Assembly (NCBI GenBank): GCA_040765295.1
Contig: JAXGSB010000001.1
Coordinates: forward strand, 744,001 to 808,000
Source of the DNA: Scatomorpha sp040765295
GTDB lineage: Bacteria > Bacillota > Clostridia > Oscillospirales > Oscillospiraceae
Reading direction: 5' to 3'
Length of the DNA: 64,000 nucleotides
The first letter of the stretch is position 1; the number at the start of each line of letters is the position of its first letter. Positions 17,223 to 26,298 of this stretch are shown here, one piece after another. The notes beneath the pieces were generated by a model. The model worked only from the letters and a program-made list of their open reading frames with translations. It had not been told where the DNA came from and did no database searches. The position numbers and the translations under genes were made by a program.

Positions 17223-18960
17223 CTTAAACGAGATAGCAAGGCTTGAGGCCGAAAAATTAATAGAGAAAGCCTATGTTCTTGCGAGCGAAAATTCGGAGCT
17301 TCCCGGCGGTGTCAGGCTAAGCGGTAAAATCGAGATAAGCAAGGATGCGCAAAACGGAGACTTTGCCTCCAACCATGCGCTCGGCAATGCCAAAGCGCTT
17401 AGATCAAATCCCCGGAAAATTGCCGAAAGCCTGCTAAAATATATGAATTTTGAAAATACTGTGTTTTCAAGAGCCGAGGCAGCGGGTCCGGGCTTTATAA
17501 ACTTTTTTCTCTCCGAAAGCTGGTACGATAAGGTTTTAAAAGAGATAATTAAGGCGGGAGAGAACTACGGAAGCTCCGACGCCTTAAAGGGAGAAAGCAT
17601 ACTTTTAGAGTTTGTATCCGCAAACCCAACCGGGCCGATGCACATAGGCAATGCCAGAGGCGGAGTTTTGGGCGACAGCCTGGCCGCAATTTTGAATGCG
17701 GCGGGCGCCAAGTGCCAAAAGGAATTCTATGTCAACGACTACGGTAATCAAATTCTCAATTTCGCGGCTTCGATAGAGGCAAGATATATGAACATAGTCC
17801 TGGGCGAGGATAAATATGAAATCCCCGCCGACGGCTACCACGGAGAAGATGTCATAGACATAGCTCAGTCCTGTTGCAGCGAGTACGGCGATGAGTTATG
17901 TAAACTAAGCTCCGATGAGAGAAGAGAAGAGCTCTCCGCCTTTGGCCTCAAGTACAATATTGAAAAGATGCAAAAGGATCTTGCCAGATACGGTGTAAAC
18001 TTTGACCGCTGGTTCTTTGAGTCGGAGCTCTATGAAGCCGATAAAGTCAATGAGGCTGTGCGCAGGCTGTCGGAATCAGGCTATACCTACGAAAAAGATG
18101 GAGCAGTCTGGTTTAAAAGCTCTGAAATCATCTCGGAAAGACTCAGAGCTGAGGGGAAAATCGAAAAACAGATCGAGGCTCTCGACTTAAAAGATGATGT
18201 TCTTCAAAGAGCCAACGGACTCTATACCTACTTTGCGGCCGATATAGCTTATCATGTTGATAAACTCGAAACGAGAGGCTTCGAAAAAGCTATAAATGTC
18301 TGGGGCGCCGACCATCATGGGCATATTGCAAGGCTGAAGGGAGCCCTTGACGCTCTCGGTCTCTGCGGTGAAAGGAGATTGGATATCGTTCTCATGCAGC
18401 TTGTTAAGCTCTATAGAAACGGAGAGCTTTGCGTAATGTCCAAGAGAACGGGAAAATCAATTTCACTCTCAGACCTTCTCGACGAGGTGCCGCTGGATGC
18501 CGCCCGCTGGTTCTTCAATTCCAGGCCCGATTCTCCCATGGATTTCGACTTGAATCTGGCAATAAGGGAAGACAGTGAAAACCCCGTTTACTATGTTCAG
18601 TACGCCCATGCGAGAATCTGCTCCCTCATAGAGAATCTAAAGGAAGCGGGCTTCAAACACGACGAGAACACTCGGATAGATACGAGCCTTCTCAAGGACG
18701 AGAGCGAGATTGAACTTATAAAGCAGCTCGCGCTCCTGCCCGACGAGATTGTCGCCGCAGCTGTGTTCTATGATCCGAGCAAGATAAATAAATACCTTAT
18801 AGAGCTCTCCGCGCGTTTCCACAGATTCTACAACTCATGCCGAATCAGGGACGCTGAGGAAAACCTCCTTTTATCAAGGCTCTGTCTGGCTTCCTGCACG
18901 GGTATTGTTCTCAAAAAAGGTTTAAACATTCTGGGTATCACCGCCCCCGAGAAAATGTAA
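17215..18960 (+). CDS. argS: Arginyl-tRNA synthetase
   Basis: A 581-aa class I synthetase that charges tRNA-Arg. Seen are the N-terminal Add1-type domain, ANPTGPMHIGNARGG with the HIGH-equivalent HIGN (143-146), GADHHGHI, and VMSKRTGKSISL with the KMSK-equivalent (407-410). The C-terminal DALR anticodon-binding domain includes YVQYAHARICSL. Full length. I choose the ATG at 17215, which overlaps the upstream stop by eight bases; a GTG at 17185 is in frame but inside the upstream gene. Confidence 0.97.
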   Translation: MSNLNEIARLEAEKLIEKAYVLASENSELPGGVRLSGKIEISKDAQNGDFASNHALGNAKALRSNPRKIAESLLKYMNFENTVFSRAEAAGPGFINFFLSESWYDKVLKEIIKAGENYGSSDALKGESILLEFVSANPTGPMHIGNARGGVLGDSLAAILNAAGAKCQKEFYVNDYGNQILNFAASIEARYMNIVLGEDKYEIPADGYHGEDVIDIAQSCCSEYGDELCKLSSDERREELSAFGLKYNIEKMQKDLARYGVNFDRWFFESELYEADKVNEAVRRLSESGYTYEKDGAVWFKSSEIISERLRAEGKIEKQIEALDLKDDVLQRANGLYTYFAADIAYHVDKLETRGFEKAINVWGADHHGHIARLKGALDALGLCGERRLDIVLMQLVKLYRNGELCVMSKRTGKSISLSDLLDEVPLDAARWFFNSRPDSPMDFDLNLAIREDSENPVYYVQYAHARICSLIENLKEAGFKHDENTRIDTSLLKDESEIELIKQLALLPDEIVAAAVFYDPSKINKYLIELSARFHRFYNSCRIRDAEENLLLSRLCLASCTGIVLKKGLNILGITAPEKM

Positions 18961-18976
18961 AACAAGACAAGAAATC

Positions 18977-19005
18977 AAAACCATGCACATTGAACGCATG
19001 GTTTT
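18977..19005 (+). terminator. Rho-independent terminator after argS
   Basis: A 10-bp stem (AAAACCATGC / GCATGGTTTT) has a 9-base loop; its 3' arm ends in TTTT, followed by AGTTTGCTTTTT. Confidence 0.8.
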
Positions 19006-19021
19006 AGTTTGCTTTTTCTTA

Positions 19022-19030
19022 TGCTATAAT
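19022..19030 (+). promoter_or_regulatory. Extended -10 promoter
   Basis: TGCTATAAT, a TGn-extended -10 box, lies 47 bases before the phosphatase start. No good -35 box is visible at the right distance, which is usual for extended -10 promoters. Confidence 0.6.
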
Positions 19031-19077
19031 CCCTTTGCTGAGAAACTGTATCACCGCAAAAGGAGATGTTTTTTAAA

Positions 19078-19536
19078 ATGACTAAAATTCTTTTCGTCTG
19101 CCACGGCAACATCTGCCGCAGTCCAATGGCAGAGTTTGTAATGAAAGACATGGTTAAAAAAGAGGGGCTGGAGAATAAATTCGAAATTGGTTCCGCCGCC
19201 ACCTCCTACGAAGAGGAAGGAAACCCTGTCTACGGTCCCGTCCGTGCAATTCTTTCAGAGATGGGTATTTCGTGTTCGGATAAAAAGGCGAGAAGACTTG
19301 TCTTTGAGGATTATAATTATTACGATTTAATCATCGGCATGGATGAATACAATATGCATAATATGAGGCGTATGTTTAAAGGCGATCCCGAGGGAAAACT
19401 GCATTTGCTGCTCAAGTACGCAGGACGTACCGATTCAGTGGCAGATCCATGGTACACCCGCGATTTTGAAGCGACCAGACGAGATGTCATTGCTGGTTGC
19501 AAGGGTATTTTGGAGCATTTAACAAAAGAGAGCTAA
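19078..19536 (+). CDS. Low-molecular-weight protein-tyrosine phosphatase
   Basis: A 152-aa cytoplasmic phosphatase. The CX5R active-site loop is CHGNICR (Cys8 to Arg14), and the general-acid Asp is in DPWYTRDF near residue 122. Length is normal. The ATG at 19078 is about 12 bases after AGGAG; an earlier ATG at 19066 overlaps the ribosome site and is rejected. Bacterial members often act on tyrosine kinases of polysaccharide synthesis or on arginine phosphorylation (YwlE-type); the residues seen do not let me choose. It has its own promoter and terminator. Confidence 0.93.
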   Translation: MTKILFVCHGNICRSPMAEFVMKDMVKKEGLENKFEIGSAATSYEEEGNPVYGPVRAILSEMGISCSDKKARRLVFEDYNYYDLIIGMDEYNMHNMRRMFKGDPEGKLHLLLKYAGRTDSVADPWYTRDFEATRRDVIAGCKGILEHLTKES

Positions 19537-19569
19537 ATATTAAGAAAAATAAAATAGTATAAAAAAGAA

Positions 19570-19598
19570 AACGGTGAAGGCTTTTAGCCTTCACCGTT
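19570..19598. terminator. Bidirectional terminator between phosphatase and nifJ
   Basis: A 12-bp perfect stem (AACGGTGAAGGC / GCCTTCACCGTT) has a 5-base loop. On the minus strand the stem is followed by TTTTCTTTTTT, so it is a strong end for nifJ. On the plus strand it ends the phosphatase transcript. Confidence 0.88.
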
Positions 19599-19612
19599 TA
19601 ATGTGTTTAATC

Positions 19613-22600
19613 TTACTCTTCTTTTCCGTAGAAGGCCTTGAGTTTTAGGAGATGCTGATATCTTGCCTTTGCGTTCTCCTCACTCTTTTCAAAGAGTACT
19701 TCGGCTCTTTCGGGGAACTCGAGCGTCAGACGGGAGTATCTCGCCTCGTTCATGAGGAAGTCGCGGTAATTGCCTGTCGGCTCCTTGGAGTCGAGGACAA
19801 ACTGCTCCTCCGCCTCGGGGTTGAACCTGAAGAGGTTCCAATAGCCCGCCTCAACAGCCTTCTTCATTTCGAGCTGGCTGTTGGTCATGCCGCCCCTGAT
19901 GCTGTGCATTTCGCAGGGAGCATAGGCGATGATGAGCGAGGGACCCTTATATGCCTCGGCCTCTCTGATAGCTCTGAGTGTCTGAGCCTGGTTTGCGCCC
20001 ATAGCGACCTGAGCAACATAGACATAGCCGTAGGTCATGGCCATTTCCGCCAGAGGCTTGCTCTTTATCTCCTTACCGGCAGCCGCAAACTGTGCGACCT
20101 GACCGATGTTGGAGGCCTTAGAGGCCTGACCGCCCGTGTTGGAGTAGACCTGGGTATCGAAAACGAAGACATTCACATCCTCGCCCGAAGCCAGAACGTG
20201 ATCCAAGCCGCCGAATCCGATGTCATAGGCCCAGCCGTCACCGCCGAGTATCCAGATAGACTTCTTGACCAAGAGGTCAGAGTTTTTGAGTATCTCTTTG
20301 CCGAGGACGCAGGCTTCGCAGCTGGCATCCGAAGTTATGCCTGCTTCAAGAACCTCAACGAGTTTGGCTGAGCTCTCCTTCGACTTTTCGCCGTCGCCGG
20401 AGGTTTCCAGCCAAGACTTTGCAGCTGCCTTGACGGCATCTGTTGCAGAATCGGCTTCAGAGAGCTTGCAGATCAGAGCGCTCAAATCTTCACGGCGCTT
20501 CTTGACAGCCATGGCAATGCCGAGGCCGTGCTCTGCGTTGTCTTCAAAGAGGGAGTTGACCCAAGCAGGGCCCTTTCCTTCGCAGTTAACGGTGTAGGGA
20601 CTTGTTGCAGCGGGACCGCCCCAGATGGAGGAGCAGCCTGTTGCGTTGGAAATAATCATTCTGTCGCCATAGAGCTGTGTTATCAGTCTGGCGTAGCTGG
20701 TCTCGGCGCAGCCTGCACAGGAGCCGGAGAACTCAAGGTAGGGCACCATGAACTGGCTGCCCTTAACGTTCATTGCGCTCTGGAGCTCCTTCTTGGGCGT
20801 GACATTGTCCATGAGATAGCTCCATACCTCGTTCTGCTCTCTCTGGCTCTCCAAGGACTTCATCTCAAGGGCATTAACCGGGCAGGTCTTAACGCAAACT
20901 GCGCAGCCCATGCAGTCCAGGGGAGAGAGGCTTATCGAGAACTTATACTTATCCTTGGGAACCTTGAGGTCAGTGAGCTTAAGAGCTGCGGGAGCATTTG
21001 CTGCTTCCTCGTCGTTAAGTGCAAAGGGACGAATAACCGCGTGGGGACAGACATAGGCGCACTGGTTGCACTGTATGCACTTGTCTTTGTCCCACTCGGG
21101 GCATGTTACTGAGACGCCGCGCTTCTCATAGGCCGAAGCGCCGAGCTCAAAGGTGCCGTCTGCGTGATCCACAAAGGCCGACACAGGCAGACTGTCGCCG
21201 TCCATGTTGCCGACGGGGAAGAGAATGTTCTTGACCATCTTAACGGTTTTTTCTCTGCCCTTGAGCTTTTTGGTCTCACGATCACATTCAGCATTTGCCC
21301 AAGATGCGGGGATTTCAACAAACTCATAGGCAGTGGCGCCGAGGTCTATGGCCTTGTGGTTCATGTCCACTATCTCCTGACCCTTGCTGCTGTAAGAGGC
21401 TGTCGCAGCATCTTTCATGTGCTTTAGGGCCTCTTCCTGAGGTATAATAGAGGCCAATGAGAAGAATGCAGACTGCAGAACAGTGTTTGTGCGCCTGCCC
21501 ATGCCGATCTTTTCGGCCAGGTCTATGGCGTTAATCATTACAAGCCTAATCTCGTTGTCGTGGATATAGCGCTTTGTATCGGCGTCCATAACCGCCTCAA
21601 GCTCCTCAAAGCTCCACTGGGAGTTTACAAGGAAAACGCCGCCCTTCTTGAGCTTCTGGGCCATCTTAAAGCCCTTGGCAATGTAAGAGGGGTTATGGCA
21701 GGCGACAAAGTTGGCCTTATTGATATAGTAGGGGCTCTTTATGGGGCTGTCTCCGAAGCGGAGGTGCGAAATCGTAACGCCTCCGGTCTTCTTGGAGTCA
21801 TACTGGAAATATGCCTGAACATATTTGTCGGTGTTGTCACCTATAATCTTTATGGAGTTCGTATTGGCTCCGACTGTGCCGTCGCCGCCGAGACCCCAGA
21901 ACATGCAGGAAACAGTGCCTTCGGGCGCCGTGTCGGGAACTTCTTCCTCCTCAAGGGAGAGATAAGTCACGTCGTCGACTATGCCGACTGTGAAGCGAGC
22001 CTTCGGCTCGTCCTTCTCGAGCTCCTTATAGACTGCAAAGATGCTGGCAGGAGGCGTATCCTTGGAGGAAAGACCGTATCTGCCACCGACAACCTGAATG
22101 TCGCAGCGGCCGGCTTCACGAAGCGAGGCAACAACATCCATGAAGAGAGGCTCGCCCAGAGCGCCGGGCTCCTTGGTGCGGTCTAAAACAGCAATCTTCT
22201 TACATGTGTCGGGGATGAGAGAGAGCATCTTATCTGCGCGCCAGGGACGATAGAGACGGACTTTAATTAGGCCGACCTTGGATCCGTTGGCATTTAGGTA
22301 ATCAATGACTTCCTCTGCCACGTCGCAAATGCTGCCCATTGCAACAATCACGCGGTCGGCATCGGGTGCGCCGTAGTAGTTGAAAAGACCGTAATCAGTG
22401 CCGAGCTTTTCGTTGATTTTTGCCATGTATTCTTCAACAATTCCGGGAACAGCCTCATAATAGGGGTTCGAAGCTTCTCTGTTCTGGAAGAAAACGTCGC
22501 CGTTTTCATGGCTGCCGCGCATCTGAGGATGCTCGGGATTGAGGGCGCGAGCGCGGAAAGCGTCTACGGCTTCATAGTCAACCATATCGGCAAGGTCATC

Positions 22601-23164
22601 GTTTTCCCAAACAGCAATCTTCTGAATTTCGTGCGAGGTGCGGAAACCGTCGAAGAAGTTGAGGAAGGGGACTCTGGACTTAATTGCGGCAAGATGCGCC
22701 ACGGGACTGAGGTCCATAATCTCCTGGGGGTTTGTTTCTGCAAGCATGGCAAAGCCGGTCTGACGGCAAGCCATTACGTCGGAGTGGTCACCGAAAATAG
22801 AGAGTGTGTGGCTGGCAAGTGTTCTGGCCGAAACATGGAAGACGCCGGGGAGAAGCTCGCCCGCAATCTTATACATGTTTGGAACCATGAGCAGCAAGCC
22901 TTGGGAAGCCGTGTAGGTGGTTGTAAGAGCGCCGGCATTCAAAGAACCGTGAACTGCGCCTGCAGCTCCCGACTCCGCCTGCATTTGCTGTACCTTGACT
23001 TTGGTACCGAAAATGTTGAGGCGGCCTTCAGCGGACCAACGATCGATGAAATCGGCCATAGGACTTGAAGGTGTGATTGGATAGATGGCTGCAAGCTCAG
23101 TAAATGCGTAAGATACGTGAGCGGCTGCTTCATTGCCATCCATGGTTAGAAATTTTCTTTGCAT
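19613..23164 (-). CDS. nifJ: Pyruvate:ferredoxin (flavodoxin) oxidoreductase
   Basis: A single-chain, 1183-aa enzyme that oxidises pyruvate to acetyl-CoA and CO2 and reduces ferredoxin, the central step of anaerobic fermentation. In order: the N-terminal thiamine-binding alpha domain (MDGNEAAAHVSYAF, YPITPSSPM), a transketolase-C-like domain, the gamma domain, a two-cluster ferredoxin domain (CIQCNQCAYVCPHA near 694-707; CMGCAVCVKTCPVNA near 748-762), and the C-terminal TPP domain with CAGCAET, GDGWAYDIGFGGLDH and NTGGQ. Length is that of the family. The ATG follows TTGGAG. It is monocistronic, with its own promoter and terminator. Confidence 0.98.
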   Translation of the reverse strand: MQRKFLTMDGNEAAAHVSYAFTELAAIYPITPSSPMADFIDRWSAEGRLNIFGTKVKVQQMQAESGAAGAVHGSLNAGALTTTYTASQGLLLMVPNMYKIAGELLPGVFHVSARTLASHTLSIFGDHSDVMACRQTGFAMLAETNPQEIMDLSPVAHLAAIKSRVPFLNFFDGFRTSHEIQKIAVWENDDLADMVDYEAVDAFRARALNPEHPQMRGSHENGDVFFQNREASNPYYEAVPGIVEEYMAKINEKLGTDYGLFNYYGAPDADRVIVAMGSICDVAEEVIDYLNANGSKVGLIKVRLYRPWRADKMLSLIPDTCKKIAVLDRTKEPGALGEPLFMDVVASLREAGRCDIQVVGGRYGLSSKDTPPASIFAVYKELEKDEPKARFTVGIVDDVTYLSLEEEEVPDTAPEGTVSCMFWGLGGDGTVGANTNSIKIIGDNTDKYVQAYFQYDSKKTGGVTISHLRFGDSPIKSPYYINKANFVACHNPSYIAKGFKMAQKLKKGGVFLVNSQWSFEELEAVMDADTKRYIHDNEIRLVMINAIDLAEKIGMGRRTNTVLQSAFFSLASIIPQEEALKHMKDAATASYSSKGQEIVDMNHKAIDLGATAYEFVEIPASWANAECDRETKKLKGREKTVKMVKNILFPVGNMDGDSLPVSAFVDHADGTFELGASAYEKRGVSVTCPEWDKDKCIQCNQCAYVCPHAVIRPFALNDEEAANAPAALKLTDLKVPKDKYKFSISLSPLDCMGCAVCVKTCPVNALEMKSLESQREQNEVWSYLMDNVTPKKELQSAMNVKGSQFMVPYLEFSGSCAGCAETSYARLITQLYGDRMIISNATGCSSIWGGPAATSPYTVNCEGKGPAWVNSLFEDNAEHGLGIAMAVKKRREDLSALICKLSEADSATDAVKAAAKSWLETSGDGEKSKESSAKLVEVLEAGITSDASCEACVLGKEILKNSDLLVKKSIWILGGDGWAYDIGFGGLDHVLASGEDVNVFVFDTQVYSNTGGQASKASNIGQVAQFAAAGKEIKSKPLAEMAMTYGYVYVAQVAMGANQAQTLRAIREAEAYKGPSLIIAYAPCEMHSIRGGMTNSQLEMKKAVEAGYWNLFRFNPEAEEQFVLDSKEPTGNYRDFLMNEARYSRLTLEFPERAEVLFEKSEENAKARYQHLLKLKAFYGKEE

Positions 23165-23222
23165 TTTCTCAACTCCAAATCTAAAAATTTTTATTTAAAT
23201 GGTCAAGCTTTTTCACTTAATT

Positions 23223-23251
23223 ATTTTAGCATAAGTATTCAAAACTGTAAA
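23223..23251 (-). promoter_or_regulatory. nifJ promoter
   Basis: On the minus strand TTTACA (23246-23251), a 17-base spacer and TAAAAT (23223-23228), giving a leader of about 50 bases before the nifJ ATG. Confidence 0.75.
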
Positions 23252-23267
23252 TATTAAAATGTTAAAT

Positions 23268-23384
23268 AAATAATTATCATACTTATTTATAAGCTGAATT
23301 TGCTCTTAAAGCGTAAAAGGAATAATAAAAAATGCGTTTTGTCCCAAAAACAAAGTGCAATTTGTGTATGTATGATAATTATTT
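23268..23384. repeat. 15-bp inverted repeat upstream of nifJ, with TGATAAT motifs
   Basis: AAATAATTATCATAC (23268-23282) and its exact reverse complement (23370-23384) are 87 bases apart. Each contains TGATAAT on one strand (23273-23279 minus, 23373-23379 plus), and a third TGATAAT lies at 23398-23404. The first arm sits 16 bases upstream of the nifJ -35 box. The TGATAAT half-site resembles one arm of Fur-type boxes, but the matching second half-site is poor, so the binding protein is unknown. Confidence 0.6.
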
Positions 23385-23506
23385 AAACATAATGAAATGA
23401 TAATTCAAAAACTCTTTTTTCTTATGCCGAGGCAAAAGGGAATAATGATCTCATCGAGCCTTTAAGACAGAGATAACTCTACTCTGACCAAAATTCTTCA
23501 AAAGAC

Positions 23507-23535
23507 TTGAGCTTTTTTTAACTTCGTATTATAAT
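23507..23535 (+). promoter_or_regulatory. Promoter of the Asp23-fakA operon
   Basis: TTGAGC (23507-23512), a 17-base spacer and TATAAT (23530-23535). Confidence 0.8.
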
Positions 23536-23569
23536 CATCGAGTGAATCTACAAAGAAGGAGGTTCAAAG

Positions 23570-23920
23570 ATGCTGAAGGTTGATAACGACAAGGGTTCAA
23601 TAAGTATAAATGATGATGTCTTCCTTAAAATAGTCGACGATGCTGTCGCAGGCTGTTTCGGCGTAAAGGCCATAGGCGGAAAAAGTCTTGACGGAAATAT
23701 TTTCCGCAAGTTTAAGGAAGCTATATCCAAGGAAATAGGAGCCTCTTTTGAAGACGGAGACAAACTTTGCCTCAAAATACATATAGCGGCAATATACGGG
23801 GTAAACCTCATAGCTCTTGGACGAAGCATAATAAATGAAGTGAAATACAAGGTGTCTAAATCAACGGGACTCGATGTAAAAAGCATTGAGCTCTATTTCG
23901 ACAATATGATTATAGACTGA
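23570..23920 (+). CDS. Asp23/Gls24 family (YloU-like) protein
   Basis: A 116-aa cytoplasmic protein of the Asp23/Gls24 envelope-stress family. Family features are GSISINDDVFLKIVDDAVAGCFGVKAI (seen as strands at residues 9-35) and the C-terminal VKSIELYFDNMI. The ATG follows AAGGAGG at the ideal distance. It sits 28 bases before the fakA-like gene, the same YloU-YloV order as in Bacillus and many Clostridia. Its function is unclear; Asp23 of staphylococci is membrane-associated and linked to cell-wall stress. Confidence 0.9.
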   Translation: MLKVDNDKGSISINDDVFLKIVDDAVAGCFGVKAIGGKSLDGNIFRKFKEAISKEIGASFEDGDKLCLKIHIAAIYGVNLIALGRSIINEVKYKVSKSTGLDVKSIELYFDNMIID

Positions 23921-23948
23921 GTCTAGAATATATCCGGAGGATGTAGCT

Positions 23949-25595
23949 TTGATAAAACAAATCAACGCTGAACTGTTTAAAAATATGATACTCAGCTCAA
24001 GCGAAAGACTTGAGCAGAACAAAGAAGTAATAAACGATCTCAATGTTTTCCCTGTGCCGGACGGCGATACGGGAACCAACATGGGCCTCACAATGACTGC
24101 CGCTTGCGTTGCGCTTAAAGATAAGAACTTCGAGTCTGTCAGCGACTGCGCCGAAACCGTGGCTTCCGCGGTTTTAAGAGGGGCCAGAGGCAACTCGGGA
24201 GTCATACTTTCACTCATGTTCAGAGGTATTTCGAAGGGACTTCGTGATCTGGAGTTTGCAGACAGCAAAAATTTTGCAGCTGCGCTCAAAAACGGAGTGG
24301 ATTCGGCATATAAGGCGGTTATGAAACCCGCTGAGGGAACCATACTAACGGTTTCCCGAGTGGCCGCATCGGCCGCCATCGAGTTTGCCGAGAGCAGCGA
24401 AGATATAGAACTCATGCTCTCGTCTGCCCTCGAGTCTGCTCAAGAGGCGCTTATGGACACCATAAATCTCAACCCGGTGCTTAAAAGAGCCGGAGTTGTC
24501 GATGCAGGCGGAAAAGGTTTTGTCTGCATTTTAGAGGCAATGCTTTCTGTTGTGCAAGGCAATTTGCCTACAGGAAAGGAGCCCGGTGTGGATCTCAAGG
24601 ATTCCGGAAAAACCCAGTTCAGCGTCTTTGCGGACGAAGAGATAACCTTTACATATGATACGGTGTTCATAGTAAATAAATTTTCGCCCGATACCGATAT
24701 AAGGCCCTATTGCGACTACCTCGGCACAATAGGAGACAGCCTCATAGTCAACGAGGCGGATGATATATTCAAGGTCCATGTGCATACCGATGTTCCCGGC
24801 GAAGTGCTCTCAAAAGCATTGGCATACGGAACTTTGGAAAAGGCGGACATCGAGAATATGCGCAGCCAGCATGATGAGCTCACGCATGCTGTGCAGGATG
24901 TAAATCCGCTCAGCCGGCAGGAGAGCCTTGATGCAACAAAGCGCTACGGAGTTGTTGTCGTATCTGCGGGCGACGGTTTGGCCTCAATCTTCACAGAGCT
25001 CAGGGCAGACCGTGTAGTGAAAGGCGGGCAGACAATGAATCCGTCTACGGCTGATATTCTGGATGCCATAAATAAAACGCCTGCCGAGACAGTTTTTGTT
25101 TTGCCGAACAACAAAAACATAATAATGGCTGCGGAGCAGTGCAGCCCTCTAACGGATAAGAATGTTATAGTTATACCCACCAGGACAGAGCCCCAGGGCA
25201 TAGCGGCCTTAATTTCATTCGACGAGAACTTGGATACCGAAGAGCTTGAAGATGAGATGCGCGAAACTATTAAGCATGTTCACACGGTGCATGTGACCTA
25301 TGCCGCCAGAGACTCAACGTACGACGGACACTCAATCAAGGCGGGACAATACCTCTCACTTTTAGACGGAGCCTTATTGGGCAGCTTCAGTTCAAAGGAA
25401 GAGCTCAATGAGCAGATAGCTTCGGAGATTTCAGGACTCGATTCCGAGCTGATTACAATCTATTACGGCGAAGATGTAAGCGAAGAAGAGGCGGAGGAGC
25501 TTGCGGAGTTCTTCAGAGAGGAAATGCCTGACAGCGAGGTTGGAGTAGAGAGAGGCGGCCAGCCGGTTTACTACTACATAATTTCGGCCGAATAA
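23949..25595 (+). CDS. fakA: Fatty acid kinase catalytic subunit FakA-like (DAK2 domain, YloV)
   Basis: A 548-aa protein. The N-terminal DAK2 kinase domain has NDLNVFPVPDGDTGTNM (29-45, metal and ATP-binding acidic residues) and RGARGNSGVILS (near 77). A middle domain (FVHTDVPGE-type stretch, here FKVHVHTDVPGE near 280) and a C-terminal EDD-like domain follow. FakA phosphorylates fatty acids presented by a FakB (DegV) protein for phospholipid synthesis; no fakB is in the window. The start is a TTG nine bases after GGAGGATG. Full length for the family. Confidence 0.92.
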   Translation: MIKQINAELFKNMILSSSERLEQNKEVINDLNVFPVPDGDTGTNMGLTMTAACVALKDKNFESVSDCAETVASAVLRGARGNSGVILSLMFRGISKGLRDLEFADSKNFAAALKNGVDSAYKAVMKPAEGTILTVSRVAASAAIEFAESSEDIELMLSSALESAQEALMDTINLNPVLKRAGVVDAGGKGFVCILEAMLSVVQGNLPTGKEPGVDLKDSGKTQFSVFADEEITFTYDTVFIVNKFSPDTDIRPYCDYLGTIGDSLIVNEADDIFKVHVHTDVPGEVLSKALAYGTLEKADIENMRSQHDELTHAVQDVNPLSRQESLDATKRYGVVVVSAGDGLASIFTELRADRVVKGGQTMNPSTADILDAINKTPAETVFVLPNNKNIIMAAEQCSPLTDKNVIVIPTRTEPQGIAALISFDENLDTEELEDEMRETIKHVHTVHVTYAARDSTYDGHSIKAGQYLSLLDGALLGSFSSKEELNEQIASEISGLDSELITIYYGEDVSEEEAEELAEFFREEMPDSEVGVERGGQPVYYYIISAE

Positions 25596-25601
25596 AAACC
25601 T

Positions 25602-25626
25602 AAAGCAAGAGAAAATCTCTTGCTTT
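25602..25626 (+). terminator. Hairpin terminator after fakA
   Basis: An 11-bp stem (AAAGCAAGAGA / TCTCTTGCTTT) has a 3-base loop and is followed by TATCTTTT. The next ribosome site starts only seven bases later, so the next gene may depend on read-through. Confidence 0.75.
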
Positions 25627-25643
25627 TATCTTTTGGAGAAAAC

Positions 25644-26210
25644 ATGGACAATAAAACAAAACTCAGACAGCAAGCAAGAGCTATGAGGAAGTCGCTCGGC
25701 CCGTCGGAGCGCAGTGAAAAAAGCAAAGCTGTCTGCGCAAAGCTTCTTGAAATAATAGAGGGAAATGAGGCAAAAAATATTTTTGCATATATCGCCGTGG
25801 GCTCGGAAGTCAGCTTGGAGAATCTCGTTAAAACTTTGGAAAAGTCTGAAGGAAAATACAGCGTCTCTTTTCCGGGGGCAATGAAAAACGGAGAGATGAA
25901 GGCTCTAAGGCCCCTTTCAGAGTCCGATTTCAAACTCTCGGCGCACGGTATAAAAGCTCCCGCGGAAGAACGCTCAACTGCCGTTAAACCCGAAGAGCTG
26001 GATATAATTCTGGTTCCGCTGCTTCTTTTTGATGCAGATAAAAACAGGCTGGGACAGGGAGGCGGCTACTACGACAGGTATCTTCCCAAGGCCAAGAGTG
26101 CTTTGAAGATTGGCGTGGCCTTCGAGGCGCAAAGATATGCCAAGCTTCCGCACGAGCCCCATGATTTTCCCTTGGATATAATAGTCACAGAAGATAAACT
26201 ATGGTTATAA
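25644..26210 (+). CDS. 5-formyltetrahydrofolate cyclo-ligase
   Basis: A 188-aa enzyme that uses ATP to convert 5-formyl-THF to 5,10-methenyl-THF, recycling the stored folate. The substrate-binding signature GQGGGYYDRYL is near residue 141, and the N-terminal basic segment KLRQQARAMRKSL is typical. The ATG follows TTGGAG; the in-frame codons upstream overlap the terminator hairpin. No separate promoter is obvious, so it is probably transcribed by read-through from fakA. Confidence 0.93.
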   Translation: MDNKTKLRQQARAMRKSLGPSERSEKSKAVCAKLLEIIEGNEAKNIFAYIAVGSEVSLENLVKTLEKSEGKYSVSFPGAMKNGEMKALRPLSESDFKLSAHGIKAPAEERSTAVKPEELDIILVPLLLFDADKNRLGQGGGYYDRYLPKAKSALKIGVAFEAQRYAKLPHEPHDFPLDIIVTEDKLWL

Positions 26211-26276
26211 GACACAAATATATATGCACCTAAAACGGCAATATATGAATATATGCAACAAATATTGAAAAATTAA

Positions 26277-26289
26277 TGAATATTATTCA
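26277..26289 (+). promoter_or_regulatory. 13-bp palindrome upstream of the amino-acid transporter
   Basis: TGAATA-T-TATTCA is a perfect palindrome nine bases upstream of the -35 box. It resembles half-sites of ArgR/AhrC boxes (TGAAT...ATTCA) but is one base shorter in the centre. A related TGAATATATGCA lies at about 26246-26257. An operator role is inferred. Confidence 0.4.
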
Positions 26290-26298
26290 AGAAAGGGC

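Larger units (their letters stand above)
23165..23569. other. 405-nt AT-rich intergenic region, divergent promoters
   Basis: The region between nifJ (minus) and the Asp23 gene (plus) holds no credible ORF. It holds the nifJ promoter, a widely spaced 15-bp inverted repeat, three copies of TGATAAT in either orientation, and at its right end the promoter of the Asp23 gene. The middle (about 23290-23360 and 23405-23500) shows nothing I can name. Confidence 0.7.

Noticed and set aside
20528..21112. Plus-strand ORFs of up to about 240 codons across nifJ
   Set aside because: They all mirror the long nifJ reading frame and have no ribosome sites or domains of their own.
23273..23404. Calling the TGATAAT motifs definite Fur boxes
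   Set aside because: Only one half of the Fur 7-1-7 pattern matches well in each copy. I report the repeats but not the regulator.
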